A stretch of 64,000 nucleotides of DNA from Talaromyces rugulosus (GCF_013368755.1 NC_049565.1:2356001-2420000); one strand, 5' to 3'; shown: positions 23,532 through 34,542, counted from the first letter of the stretch. Numbers and translations are program-made. The notes: generated by a model from the letters alone, not told the origin.

Positions 23532-24096
23532 GGTGTCGATATCTGAAAAAAATATGGTAAATTTGATTTACAATTGTGTATGAAGAGCAGTATTTTTGTC
23601 CAGCGGCGACTCGAAATATAAGTAGAGGTAGACGTTGGTTCTGGTCGCGATGATGTCAGTGTTACAACGAAGGCAGATCTGGGCAACTGGGTCCGATAAC
23701 GTCAAATGTTTGCCCGAAATTCCCATTTCGGGCATTCTTTGGCGATCAGTGGAACTGCTGTGGATGTGTTGTCTTGTTTCTTTTCGATTCAGTTCATTGT
23801 TTTGGTGTTTTTGTTGGTCTGTCGTTTTCGTGCTGACGGCCGGGTTAGGGCTATGACATCATTCCTGAGGAGGTCTATACATCACTCTACATATTCATTT
23901 TGGCTTGGCTCGAGATTAAAAATTGGGGCTTAACGAATTAACCTGTGGATATTCTGGTAGATGGCTGTAACTACCTATGGCTACGATTGCATACACTTAT
24001 ACAAACACCCCCTAGTATATGAGATTTAGAACAATGATCATGGCTTTATTGGCTAATCAATAATGTACAATTTTCAAACTTTACATGTTCCAAAAC
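23532..24096. other. Intergenic between two disordered-protein genes
   Basis: About 565 bases. It includes the probable promoter of the minus-strand gene starting at 23531 and the 3' flank of the next gene. No coding sequence supported. Confidence 0.4.
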
Positions 24097-24576
24097 CTAT
24101 CGCAAAAGCGCATCCTTGGGCAAATCGCTCAACCCCTCCTGGCCCTGTCTACCAACATTGCCCGTCGGCTGCGTGAGCTTGTGATACTCCGAACCATCAA
24201 TACGCACACTGCTCTCTGCGGCGGCCGGTCCCCGCAAGGCGCTGTTGCCCTCGCCAGAGATGCCGGTCTCAAGGCGACCAGAGCCGACGTTGACAGTACG
24301 TTGGTCGAATGAGTTCCAGTCGCTGGAGGTCGGCGGCTGGTCGGGCAGAGGGAGGTTGGATTTGGCCTGGTTGATTTGCTCGGGTTTGTTGGTATTGGAG
24401 TCGATGATGGACTGTATTTTGTGTTAAATTTTGAACATAAAAAGAGGGTTAGTTTTGGTAGTTACCTTCATGGCAGAAATGCTTGAGTTGGCTGGGACAC
24501 CGCCACGAGCTTTGGCTGTGCCGGACTCGGGCTTGCGGATGTCCTCTTTGGTGGTGTGGAAAGTGGCTTCAGACAT
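24097..24576 (-). CDS. Small hydrophilic protein, LEA/hydrophilin-like
   Basis: Exons 24576-24466 and 24411-24097 on minus give about 141 aa. It begins MSEATFHTTKEDIRKPES, continues GVPANSSISAMKSIIDSN, and ends in a GNVGRQGQEGLSDLPKDALL block. It is hydrophilic, Cys-free and Gly/Ser/Asp/Asn-rich. The pattern, with conserved-looking short motifs separated by disordered text, suggests a fungal-specific family, but no name is claimed. Its tandem same-strand neighbour has the same short first exon and similar composition, so the two may be co-regulated stress proteins. Confidence 0.75.
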
Positions 24577-25697
24577 GATGTAGATTGTTTAGGCTGTGTA
24601 GATGTGTATCGGTGTGTACTTTTGTTTGTTGTTGAGGAATTAATAGTCACCAGGAAGAGTTGACGAGAAAGTGCAGTCTTATATCGCCGCAGAAAGCAGT
24701 GACGTTGTGGTATGTGCCTCCATTATGACGTATCTGGCTCCACCACCGCTCTGTACTCTGTACTGATACTACTACTGCAACAAATTGATGATCTTTATGA
24801 TTCAATAACAATGCTATCCTGGTTCATTACATCAGTCCTTCCTAGAACGCTCCGTGGCCCCACTAAGTTTTCAAACTCAGTATCCACAGATCCTTCGACG
24901 TCAGTCTAGAACGACCAGAAAGAAGATTCTGGATGGATGCAGCTTGACATAATTATTTTATAATAACGCGATCGACAGCGAATGGAATCGTCACAATGTA
25001 GTGCCAAGAGTATCAGCTCTTATCCAAGATATGGTTGTGTATGTGACTATGGGTAAGATCACAGCCTTGGAAGCTACATTCCTTGAGGGCTATTTGTGAA
25101 AAATACTGCAACTTTATGTCGAGGGAGAAATGAGAGACAGACAGACAATGATCATCGACGAAAAATTTCAAGAGAGGAACGACTCTGTTATATCTAAAAA
25201 CTGTGGGGGGGTTTGTTCCACGAAACCCTAAATTGCCTGTCAGTTAGCCGACATGGATTGTATGGTTGGAGGTTTTCAGGCTAATTCAAGCCAGAGTCAA
25301 GTGCTATGTGCCCCGTAAAGATCGAGTTGTAATTAAATATAATGAGTTTGGTAGGTTGTTTGTACATTGATAATCATTGGCGTAGTTCTTGAACATAATT
25401 TCGATACAGTTACTGCTAATCCCACAAATGAGAGAAAAATTAGAAAACTGGCTCCCCTCATTTCACTATGGCGGCCTATTAAATTGCTTCGTGGTGTGAT
25501 GCATCTTGCATGACTAGCCGAAGACGAGCCAATTAGCACATGTTGTCGATTTGCACTGGTTGATTTCTACCCAGCCCAGCCTTGTTTCTGTTTTCCTTTC
25601 TTCCATACACTTCAATTGAGACTATAATTTTCCATTACTTCTGATTTTAAAAAGGGGTACTTTTTTTTCCACGTTGCGTGCTAGAGCTACTTCGGCG
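24577..25697. other. Intergenic, no gene recognised
   Basis: About 1.1 kb between two outward-facing genes, hence a shared upstream region. It is moderately A+T-rich with a CT-rich stretch at about 25560-25620 before the phosphorylase-domain gene. Nothing else recognised. Confidence 0.4.
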
Positions 25698-26952
25698 ATG
25701 GCGACTACTACCAAAATGAGTCCTTTAAACCGAAATTCCTACAGCGTAGCGATCCTCTGCCCTTTGGAAGTAGAGCGGAGTGCCATCAGAGGCATGATGG
25801 ATGAAGAACACGAGCAACTCCCTTCTGTGACCGGCGACTTCAAGATTTATACACTCGGACAGCTCTCTGGACACAATGTTGTTGTTGCGTCTTTGCCAGT
25901 AGGCCACCAGGGCAAGGTTTCAGCAGCACACGTCGCAAACAGAATTTCGGAATCGTTTCCGTCGATTAGTCTTCGCTTGCTTGTTGGTACAGCCGGCGGT
26001 ATTCCGAGTACAAGAAACAATATCAGGCTCGGGGATGTTGTGATTAGTATTCCATCTGGTGATAAAAGCGGGGTTGTTGAATACGACCTAGGGAAGAGCA
26101 CAATTACAGGATTTCAGAGAAAGGGTTACTTGTATCCTCCGCCAACTGAATGGTTAACAGTGCTGCCCCAGATGCAATCCGATCACAGGCTTCATGGCTC
26201 AAATGTTACCCAGTTCATTAGCGAAATGCTGGATAGATATCCACAAATGTCTGAATACTCACGACCGCCAGATTCAACAGACCTTTTGTTCAATTCAAAT
26301 TACCATCATGAATCCCGGGAAATCACTTGCAAAGACTGCGGTAAATATCAGACTGTTGAACGTCCTACACGTGAAGAATCCAATGTTCCCCAGCTACACT
26401 ATGGTCTCATTGCCTCAGGAGATCAAGTCATAAAAAATGCATCCGAACGAGAAAAAATTAGCGAATCTCTTGATGACGCACTATGTTTTGAAATGGAAGC
26501 TGCTGGCCTAATGAACGAGTTTAGGTGTATCGTTATTAGGGGGATATCCAACTACGCCGATTCACATAAGAACGACCTATGGCAGCGTTATGCCGCCGCC
26601 GCTGCCGCCGGTGTCGCGAAAGAATTGCTTGGATATAAAAATCCCGCAATAGGTACGCAGAAATTTATAGAAAGTGCTTTTGAATGGGAGCTCCTGGTTT
26701 GAAAAGAAAATGAATGCTGATAGCATGGTTATAGAGAAAGTCGCTACGCCAGCCGATGTACTTGAAGTTATTAAAAGCACATACCCAGATCAAGATCCAT
26801 TTCAGTATTTTGCTGATATCCGGGGCGAACTTACCAGTGGAGAGATGCCAAATAAATCCGAGTATTATCCGCGCCTCATAGCGCAAGAACCAGTCTCCCA
26901 TTCACGGCTACGAATCACGCCAATAGATCACGAAAGGAAGCCAGGGCCCTAA
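25698..26952 (+). CDS. Nucleoside phosphorylase-domain protein (PNP_UDP_1), NLR-effector-like
   Basis: The frame from the ATG at 25698 carries an almost complete nucleoside phosphorylase fold: YSVAILCPLEVERSAIRGMM, LLVGTAGGIPSTRNNIRLGD, LHYGLIASGDQVIKNASER, FEMEAAGLMNEF and VIRGISNYADSHKNDLWQRY. This sub-type is the one found N-terminal in fungal NACHT/NB-ARC (NLR-like) proteins. Unspliced, it stops at 26702 (335 aa). A plausible 82-nt intron (26653-26734, GTACGC to TTATAG) would join it to a second exon ending at 26952, about 390 aa. No NACHT, ankyrin or TPR region follows, so it is a stand-alone domain protein. Enzymatic or immune-like role inferred from the family only. Start alternatives: 25716. 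Confidence 0.8.
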
Positions 26953-27778
26953 TGAAAATGAGCCTGTATCCAACAGAATTATACACTCCCAAAATTTTCT
27001 CTTTTCGGTCCGCATGTCTACAAAATTTCAAAAAAACTATATTTATACGTGGTTTTATTCTTCTCACAAAACAAAAAATTCTGATCGTTGAGCGTTATCA
27101 AATGAGGAAATGTTTTACATTGCAGCCTCTTTACCGGTAGATCAGGGTATTAACAACACCCATGCGCACAACTTTTGTACATCATTATGAAATTATGAAT
27201 ACAATTATAAGCATAAATCCCTTTTGAACTAAAAAAAAAAGATCGTAATCTCCGCTAAACTAACTGGCTATCCGGCTATATTTATTTAATGCACTATGTC
27301 ACTTTGGAAAGAAAAAGATGTCGTCTAAACGCCCTCAGGCGATTGCCCGAAGATCTTCATTTTGAAGGACAAAAATGTCGCAGACGAGCTATATTAAACT
27401 CTCGGTGTTTCAACTTTCCTGTTTCTCGTACCTAGGCCAACATTGAAGTCTCATTGGCGCTAAACCGCCGATGATTACTCGCTACTGCGGGACTAAACAA
27501 AGTCTGTGTTGCATTTAGAGGGCCGTGTTTATCCTCGAGCAATGAACACTTGTGGGTGTCAAATCTAAAACAGCGGATTATCGGCAAGAAGAATTCGAGA
27601 TATGAGTGCTTTTCAGTCCTAACGAAGAGTTGTCTTATTAAATAGCTAGTATTTCCTATACGTCTACAAGCTCTTTTCAGTATACTCTCAATTAATACAT
27701 GCTCTTCTCTTGGAACCGCTCGATTACTTATCAATTCATCTCCAGTTCCTTGAAACTCCAACGATTTTAAACTCCAGT
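26953..27778. other. Intergenic, A+T-rich
   Basis: About 830 bases, strongly A+T-rich, holding the 3' flank of the phosphorylase-domain gene and the promoter of the expansin-like gene. No gene recognised. Confidence 0.4.
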
Positions 27779-28246
27779 ATGAAGAATCTTAACACGGTTT
27801 TCCTCATGGCTGCAAGCATCAGCGCAGTGCAGGCACAAACCAAAGCCACTTTCACTCACTATGGCTCTGGTGACCAAAACGGGTCACCAAACTGTGCCAC
27901 AGCAGTAAATGCCTGTGGCGATCCTTCTCAGTACTCAACGCCTTATACGGCCGCCCTCAGCCAAAAACAGTTTGGTGTTGGCCCCAATGAGGGTGCTGGG
28001 CCCGCGTGCGGAACTTGCTACCAATTGACCATCCAAACCGACACGAGTGGCAATTCTGTGACTGAGAATACGATCAAGGTTGTTGTGAACAACCTCTGCC
28101 CCATAGACGGTAATCCAATCTGTGATGTACCGAATCAGTACGGAGGGGAGATTCATTTTGATCTGTGCAGCGACACGGGAGCTGCCGCTGCTTTCTTCAC
28201 TACCTCAGGAGACGGCATTGGGACAGCAGAACAGGTCGCTTGTTGA
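27779..28246 (+). CDS. Secreted expansin/GH45-like double-psi beta-barrel protein
   Basis: A single exon of 155 aa. The signal peptide MKNLNTVFLMAASISAVQA is followed by mature QTKATFTHYGSG. The body has six or more Cys in an expansin/GH45-like pattern (SPNCATAVNACGDPSQYSTP, GPACGTCYQLTI, VVVNNLCPIDGNPICDVPNQ, YGGEIHFDLC). HFDL near the end is the typical domain-1 motif. There is no carbohydrate-binding module. Such small proteins act on plant cell wall polysaccharides by loosening or hydrolysis; whether the catalytic Asp pair of GH45 is present cannot be settled by eye. Start 27779 is chosen because it places the signal peptide at the N-terminus. Confidence 0.85.
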   Translation: MKNLNTVFLMAASISAVQAQTKATFTHYGSGDQNGSPNCATAVNACGDPSQYSTPYTAALSQKQFGVGPNEGAGPACGTCYQLTIQTDTSGNSVTENTIKVVVNNLCPIDGNPICDVPNQYGGEIHFDLCSDTGAAAAFFTTSGDGIGTAEQVAC

Positions 28247-29018
28247 CCTACTTGATATTTTTTTTTCTATCTTCAAATATTGAAATAGAAAAGTGTTGGT
28301 GTCTCTGTGGTTTAACCTTGATCTATTATACCCTCGGACATTTGTGTACTCAACTCTTACGTTAGTAAGGTTCAAAAAAAGTTTCATATTAATTTCAACT
28401 AAATTGATTCTGCATCCATTTGAGAAGTAAGTAAAGCGTTGTTAAATAGTCTGATCTCCGCTCAATAGTTTAAGCTTCTTAGGCTCGGGTGATGGGCATA
28501 TTAATTAACTGTAGCCATAGACCCACACAATGCCTAATTTAACTCTTAATAGTTCGTTATTTAAAGTTATTATAGGTTAGTAAGAAATAGTTTCTAATAA
28601 GGTCTAGACATAAACTTAATATTTATAAAAATCAGAGTTGTTTATATTATTCGTTTCGAAGCCCTAGCACAGAATGCTTAACAAAAAGATCAGTTGATTT
28701 AGACCTTCACTAAAATGGAACTTCAAGATATGTGATAGAATTGCATTACATGAAACAAAGAATATTAAAACTAAATGGGAGTTCCTTATTTAGATGATTG
28801 TGTAGTAATCTGCATTTTCTTCAACGATCAGCCTTGTAAATCTGCCTTGCGGGGAGCGGGGCTAGTTTTTATGTACTGCCACGTCACTCAGCCTCAGATT
28901 AGTACTTCCAATATGCAAAACTGGCGTGTGACTTTTTTCTATTTTATTCAGTGTTTAATAACGTCTTTACGCTTGTGATATACACCTTGTCATCTTCTCA
29001 TACAGTTTTTGCCAAAAC
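28247..29018. other. Intergenic, A+T-rich tract that may be a decayed repeat
   Basis: About 770 bases. The part 28440-28660 is extremely A+T-rich with repeated TTAA/TAAT words and no long frame, as seen in RIP-mutated repeats, but no element end could be identified. Confidence 0.35.
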
Positions 29019-30553
29019 ATGGCCTGCGCGAATGTTGGAAGCTCAAACCCTGATATCGCAGGGCTAGGGGTAAGGCGAGAGAAAAGAAATATTTCCCATA
29101 TTCTCATCAGTTTGCATTAAGTTTCAAAGGCTAACATGCTGTTGAGCGCAGATTATTCTTTCATTTGTCATCCAAGGTGGTTTGTCGTTTGCGTTGTCTA
29201 TATATTCTGCTGGTTTGGACACCAGATTTGCAGAAGTGAGGCTTCCGAAGATCTCGCAAAAGTTAATGACAGTCTTCTTTCCTCGATCAGACCGTGACGA
29301 TATTGAGAAATGCCATGTTCTCAATGAAAGGAAATCCAATGTTCGATTAATTTCACGCCGGTTGAAAAAGTGGTACATCGACCAATTGCTAGCTATCATC
29401 AGTGATGTGCAGACATTGAATGGTAGGTTGGAAAAAAAAAAAACACCAAAAAGATACAGCTGAAATTACGTTATTATACACTGATAGAAAGTGCCTGAAG
29501 GGATCTCACTCTTGATTGGAGCTATGGCTCAACACGCTACTTTAAACTTGTACCATTATCACATTATTTATGACATAGCCAGCTTAACCGGGTAAGTAGT
29601 ATAAACTGGGCTCACTGCATCTTACTGGAATTGAATTAACCGTCTTGACAGAATTTCAGTTTGTGCTTCGCTCGTGAATGTGTTTGGGCATAAGAAAACT
29701 TCTATTTTGGATCGTTCCCTTTTATTGGTCGTCTTCCTATTCTTATATCTCGCTTTTGTCATCATGTTCGGCATGAAGTTAAAAACATGGGATGATGATA
29801 TTCCTGGACAGTGCTATAATGCTGACCGAATTTCGGATTCGACATCCTCGCATCCTTACGTGGACAACATATACCTTTCGTTGACCTGCCTATATTTTGT
29901 TGTTAGCATGGGACTCTGTTTACAAGTCCCCATGTTACCATCACATGATATATTGACGAAAACCGGAAAAGATATTTCAGCAGATCTTGGAATCTTCCAG
30001 GAGAATAAACAGCTTTCTTCCACTGACGTGGGATTGTTGTTCGTTATAGGTGTCATCAATGTGCTATCAACTAAACTACCCCCAAAGCTACGACAACTGT
30101 GCGACCTTTTCGTGGAGAGTGTCAAACAACTCAATTATGTGGTGACAGACAATAAATTCAGCGTTCTGCTACTTGCGCTGGTTCAATATCCACTACATAC
30201 CTACATGTTGATCGCATTGAGAGAAGGAAACGACAAGCTTCTGGATGGAGACTCTGAGAACTATTGGGGATTCGGCCAGGTGGTCGCTTTGATCTTGCTG
30301 GCGTCGTCTCTTCTGCAAGGTGCTCGACTCATAGTAGGTACGTTGTCGACCCTGTTTACTTAGCTCTAGAGAGGAGGTTTTGGTTAACGCAAAGGTCGAT
30401 TTAGAGTATCATGGAAAGTCAAAAAGCATTGAGGTGAGACTATATTCCCAGGCTAATCGACTTGAGTTTGATAAATTCGATTTTCCTAACCATTCCACTG
30501 CTCAGAACATTCAACGCCGCGATATGCGTAGGAGGAGAAGCTGCCAATGGTAA
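29019..30553 (+). CDS. Multi-pass membrane protein of unknown function
   Basis: Six exons: 29019-29069, 29152-29422, 29492-29591, 29652-30333, 30395-30433 and 30506-30553, about 396 aa, all phases consistent. The start MACANVGSSNPDIAGLG leads into a first membrane segment IILSFVIQGGLSFALSIY. Further hydrophobic segments: SLLLVVFLFLYLAFVIMF, NIYLSLTCLYFVVSMGLCLQ, DVGLLFVIGVINVL, FSVLLLALVQYPLHTYM and VVALILLASSLLQGARLI. The C-terminus is short and very basic. The PDIAGLG start followed by a helix is a pattern I associate with a large family of uncharacterised ascomycete membrane proteins. The two last small exons are less certain. Confidence 0.7.
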
Positions 30554-31023
30554 TATAGATCGCTGTCTAGGTGAGTTATGTTTGCAGAAATATATGGAAG
30601 AAAACCTCTCTCGGATTAAACAATCTTGTTTCCTCTTGCTATCCTGTATTCAGTCCCAATCTATGATCAATTTATGTTTGTATTGTTTGAATCAGCCGGC
30701 ATTGTGGCGGCCCCCACCCTAAGAAGGGGAAACTGTGTTTCTATTGGTTAGTTGCCAAACTAGTGCACGGACCGGACCGCCGCTAGCCCCCGCCAGCCAA
30801 TTAATTATACAGCATCTACTCCCTTATGAGACGAACTAGTTCGCATAGCCACGAGGCTGAAGCGAAGGGGGAGGACAAGTCGTCTGCGCCGCATTTTTGT
30901 TAAAAGAAGGCTGGAACGCCTGACGGGTATTGAGATGAAAGTACATACCATACATACGACACCTAATTTTCCAAGTACAATACTTATACGCCAAATTCCC
31001 AGGATACCCATACTCGTTACCCG
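30554..31023. other. Intergenic
   Basis: About 470 bases between two plus-strand genes. A G+C-rich patch at 30703-30800 begins TGTGGCGGCCCCC, against A+T-rich surroundings. No gene supported. Confidence 0.35.
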
Positions 31024-32340
31024 ATGGTTTGCTACAAAAGAATTACTTCCAAATGGAAAGGGTTCTCGCGGAAGAATAGTCACAAAAACAAAAATCGGTC
31101 TAGAGCTCGAAGCCGCCGACGCGAGAAGACGGGCAAGAATATTCTCAAAACCACGCTTACAAAGCGCCCCAACAATCCACTTTCGTCCATGAACAAATCA
31201 ACTTCTACACCTTCTTCCCCTTCGCCGTCCGTCGAGAACTCATCTTCTACTCCCCCGCCTTTGCGTTCTTCTTCGCAAGTGTCATATCCAACGCTACCAA
31301 GAGGAGGGCCTTTCGTGCAGAATGACTCAACGAGTGTTACTTCACGATCGAACACTCCTGGCCAGTTGTCACCATATAGTATACCAAGTGTATCACTGAT
31401 TGATTTGACCAACGATGACGACAACTCGTGCCCACCCACTCCGACTCCATCATCCCGCCTATCCCGCCAGCCCCGCAACAATTCGACGACGACGAAGGAC
31501 AATCAATACATCGCCTACAAAGACTCAATAGAAGAGGGCGAAATTGACAGCAAAATTTATAGGCGGCTCGTCGAGGGACCGAAATCACTGAAATATCCAG
31601 CATCACTTGGTCATGTTTATTGCGTATTGCGAGAAGAAACTCCGGGATACATCAAGATCGGATCAACTGGGCATGATGTCGGTACGAGGATAGCCCGAAT
31701 TAGTCCTAGGAAACGGTTTGGAACACTTAAATACACAGTATCAGCAATGTCCACTTATTTCCAGCTGGTTGAAAAGGTAATTCAAATTGAATTGCACAAC
31801 CAGAGAAAGGTGTCAATGTTCAAGGATAAGTTGGGCGCGCAAACATATGAGCACACTGATAGAGGAGAAACGATAACCGGCTCCCCAAGACAGAAAATTG
31901 AGAGTGGAAAAACAGAATGGTTCCATATCGAAGCGAAGCATGCCGATGAAGTGCGCGACAAATGGATAACTTGGTCCACACAGCACATGCCATACAACAA
32001 AAATGGCGACTTAAACGAATTTTGGGAGAACTGGTTTAAACGGCAAATGGAAATAGATCCCTACCGCAAAGCTACGCATGGCAGTTTACATTTGCGTTGG
32101 AAGGGTCTCCTCAATCCTACACTATTGGAAAAATCCTGTCACTACCTGGCCAAGAGATGGCCCGTAGTCGACCAATGCTATCTTCGGGTGAAGCATAACC
32201 AACGGACTATTCCTTGGGTAACTTTGTTCTGCTTATGTTATGCATTTTTATACGTACCTAGTTTACGTATATGGATGGGAATTGGGAGTCTTTTGAATGC
32301 CTTGTTTCTTTTTCACGCAACAACGATAATACGAAAATGA
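31024..32340 (+). CDS. GIY-YIG (T5orf172/Mug113-type) domain protein with hydrophobic C-terminus
   Basis: One exon, 438 aa from the ATG at 31024, or 383 aa if started at 31189. Parts: a basic N-terminus, a Ser/Pro/Thr-rich disordered region, then the GIY-YIG-like core GHVYCVLREETPGYIKIGST with R at TRIARISPRKRFG and a later Glu in EKVIQIELHNQRK. This is followed by a GKTEWFHIEAKHADEV block typical of T5orf172. The C-terminal 40-50 residues are hydrophobic (WVTLFCLCYAFLYVPSLRIW, then GIGSLLNALFLFHATTII), suggesting two membrane helices. The domain is related to homing-type nucleases, but the cellular role in fungi is unknown. Membrane tethering of a nuclease-like fold is unusual. Confidence 0.78.
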   Translation: MVCYKRITSKWKGFSRKNSHKNKNRSRARSRRREKTGKNILKTTLTKRPNNPLSSMNKSTSTPSSPSPSVENSSSTPPPLRSSSQVSYPTLPRGGPFVQNDSTSVTSRSNTPGQLSPYSIPSVSLIDLTNDDDNSCPPTPTPSSRLSRQPRNNSTTTKDNQYIAYKDSIEEGEIDSKIYRRLVEGPKSLKYPASLGHVYCVLREETPGYIKIGSTGHDVGTRIARISPRKRFGTLKYTVSAMSTYFQLVEKVIQIELHNQRKVSMFKDKLGAQTYEHTDRGETITGSPRQKIESGKTEWFHIEAKHADEVRDKWITWSTQHMPYNKNGDLNEFWENWFKRQMEIDPYRKATHGSLHLRWKGLLNPTLLEKSCHYLAKRWPVVDQCYLRVKHNQRTIPWVTLFCLCYAFLYVPSLRIWMGIGSLLNALFLFHATTIIRK

Positions 32341-32642
32341 AATGAAGATAAAGAAGAGTACCGGCTCCCACTCTACGTCTTCTTTTCGATTTTCTTGTTT
32401 TCTGTGTTGGTTGACGAGTTTCATTTGTTTTTCTTTTCTTGTTACTGTTTCAATATTATGAATAGATATGGTATTAGAATGTTACGATTTGAAATGAAGT
32501 CCGGGTTTATATTTTTACGCAACGAGTTCATTGCGTCAGTAATACAAGACTTATGTCAATTTCGGCTTAGAAAAATGTTAGTCGATAAAAAGGGTTTAAC
32601 TAGACTAGTGAATTAATACGGACAGAAACTTCCAAGTACACA
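32341..32642. other. Convergent intergenic region
   Basis: About 300 A+T-rich bases between the ends of the GIY-YIG gene (plus) and the NmrA-like gene (minus). No gene supported. Confidence 0.45.
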
Positions 32643-33390
32643 TTAATTTGATACAATGACCCTCTTGTTGCTGAACTTATCGCCTTCCTTCCCCGATGCT
32701 ACATCTATCATCCACCTGGCACAGCTTTCGCGAGTGATAAACAAGCTAGCTCCTGACTCGGTGCTGTCAAAGGTTTTCACAGGCTTTTGGCCACAATCTT
32801 TGAGTCCCACGGGCAGTGCAAGAGTCCACGAGATTTCACTTGCACAGTTTGCCTCGATCTCATCGTTAACCTCATTGTGATCCACATAAGATTTAGAAAT
32901 ATTGCTGTACTTCATCATGAATCGAAATAGGTAAGGCGTGACTGAGTAGCTTTCGCCAACACCGAGGGCGCTCATCACAACCAAGCGAGGCCTGCCCACT
33001 GGCTGCTGTTTCTGCGTGCGTAGAGCCCGCGTGGCATTGGCGGTTGAGTCTGCGAGTAGGCGTGGTGGTCCAATGAATTTCCCCCAGGGGTTTTGACCAA
33101 CGCGCTGGGCACTGAGGAATACGAGAACTGCATCAACGGCAACACCGGCAGCTTCGAAAGCCCGTTGCACATCCTCGTCTGATAGACAAGAGCCTTCGAC
33201 GATGGTGACTGCAGCATGCGGCTCTATCCCTTGGGCTTTACGGACAAGAATAGTGACCAAGAAGCCTGAAGCGAGAGATTAGCAACCGTATTTTACTAAT
33301 TTTGATGAAAATGGACCAACCTTGTTCTAGTGCATACTTATAACCGTAGACGCCGGTTCGCCCTGTCGCTCCCAGAATGAAGAGATGCAT
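32643..33390 (-). CDS. NAD(P)-binding Rossmann protein, NmrA-like
   Basis: Exons 33390-33321 and 33265-32643 on minus give about 230 aa. The N-terminus MHLFILGATGRTGVYGYKYA holds the GxxGxxG nucleotide-binding motif, and the intron falls just after it. Later parts include VVMSALGVGESYS, the atypical SDR/NmrA region. Neither an active-site YxxxK triad nor a membrane anchor is visible. Such proteins can be reductases or redox-sensing regulators; substrate unknown. It lies between accessory genes. Confidence 0.8.
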
Positions 33391-33923
33391 TTCGCCTTGA
33401 TAGTTTGTCGACTCTAAATTATAATGCACAATGGATGAGCGGAAGACTGAATTTTAATAGCCAACGGATTTGTAATAGAACAATCCTATTTTTTTTTCTG
33501 TCACGCAAATTGCTAGAGTCAATAATAATACCTACAATTAGTTATTGTACTTGTTATCGCATAGTTGCGTCAGGACCGGCGGGATTCGATATTCAACCTA
33601 ATTCCGGCGTTCCGCATCTGGCTTACTATGGCTTACCTCTTTATAGCCAACCAGAACGCTTAGAGAGCATCCGAATGTCAGTATAAAGCGAAACTTAAGA
33701 GAAGAGTGCTGGCTGATCTATAAACTCTCCCAAAGCGACATTATAGTCTCGCATTGAATAACCGGGATTGGAGCAGTCCTGAAATCCTGAACACGAAGTA
33801 GGCTACGCAACTCACGCCTAAGTTGGTATTTAACTAGCGGAAAAAAATCCATTTTACTTCAATAAACATATACAAGCTATTTATCGAAAGTCCTCATTAG
33901 ATAAACTCTTCTAGTGGTTAGTC
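33391..33923. promoter_or_regulatory. Divergent upstream region, NmrA-like / SnoaL-like
   Basis: About 530 A+T-rich bases between two outward starts. No specific site recognised. Confidence 0.4.
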
Positions 33924-34542
33924 ATGGCTTGTACTCTTGATATATTGAGCATCAAGCAAAAAAGTCTCGATTTTGTGAACTTGCTCGGCAACGAACATGA
34001 CACGACCTCTGATAAAATCGTTGGTCTTCTCGCCACCGAGTTCGCAGTACAGCATGCCGATCTCCCTCCTTCTGAAGGAGGCCGCGACGCGTTTTTGACC
34101 AAGCTAGGACAAAGGTTGAAGCTTGCCAAGGGACATGCCAGTGTCGAGGTAAAACATGTCGTTGCGGAGGTATTCGAGGACGGGGCCAAGGGCGGACAGT
34201 GCTGGGTTTATAGTACGAAGAACACGCCATTTGGATCTACCAATAGCGTAGGTTGCTTCTGAACTTCCTGTAAGTAGCAGAATTTGGACTGACAAGAAGA
34301 CTTTCATATAGCTCGATATGATTACATTCGACGCCGAGGGCAAGATCGTTCATTGTCAGGATCTCCACGGGCCTAGCTACGGAGCGTACTCGAGCTTCTT
34401 CAAATGGCTCGTGGAATTTGTGTTTGGAATACCGACACACAAATCCTATCAAGCTGTGCCGAAAAACCCAGCCCTAGTTCCTGAGTTCTCGAGCGATTTG
34501 AAGAATGTCGTAAAGGGTGTAGACGCAATACACTCTAAATAG
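33924..34542 (+). CDS. SnoaL/NTF2-like protein
   Basis: Exons 33924-34247 and 34312-34542 give about 184 aa. The first part is helical (LDILSIKQKSLDFVNLLGNE), and the second carries DMITFDAEGKIVHCQDLHGP, the end of a SnoaL-like alpha+beta barrel. Small proteins of this fold act as cyclases, dehydratases or binding proteins, often in secondary metabolism. Known enzymes cannot be distinguished from the sequence. It is divergent from the NmrA-like gene and adjacent to the regulator of the next cluster. Confidence 0.65.

Noticed and set aside
30703..30930. Possible solo LTR beginning TGTGGCGGCCCCC
   Set aside because: The start looks LTR-like and the patch is G+C-rich against its surroundings, but no matching CA end and no target-site duplication could be found.
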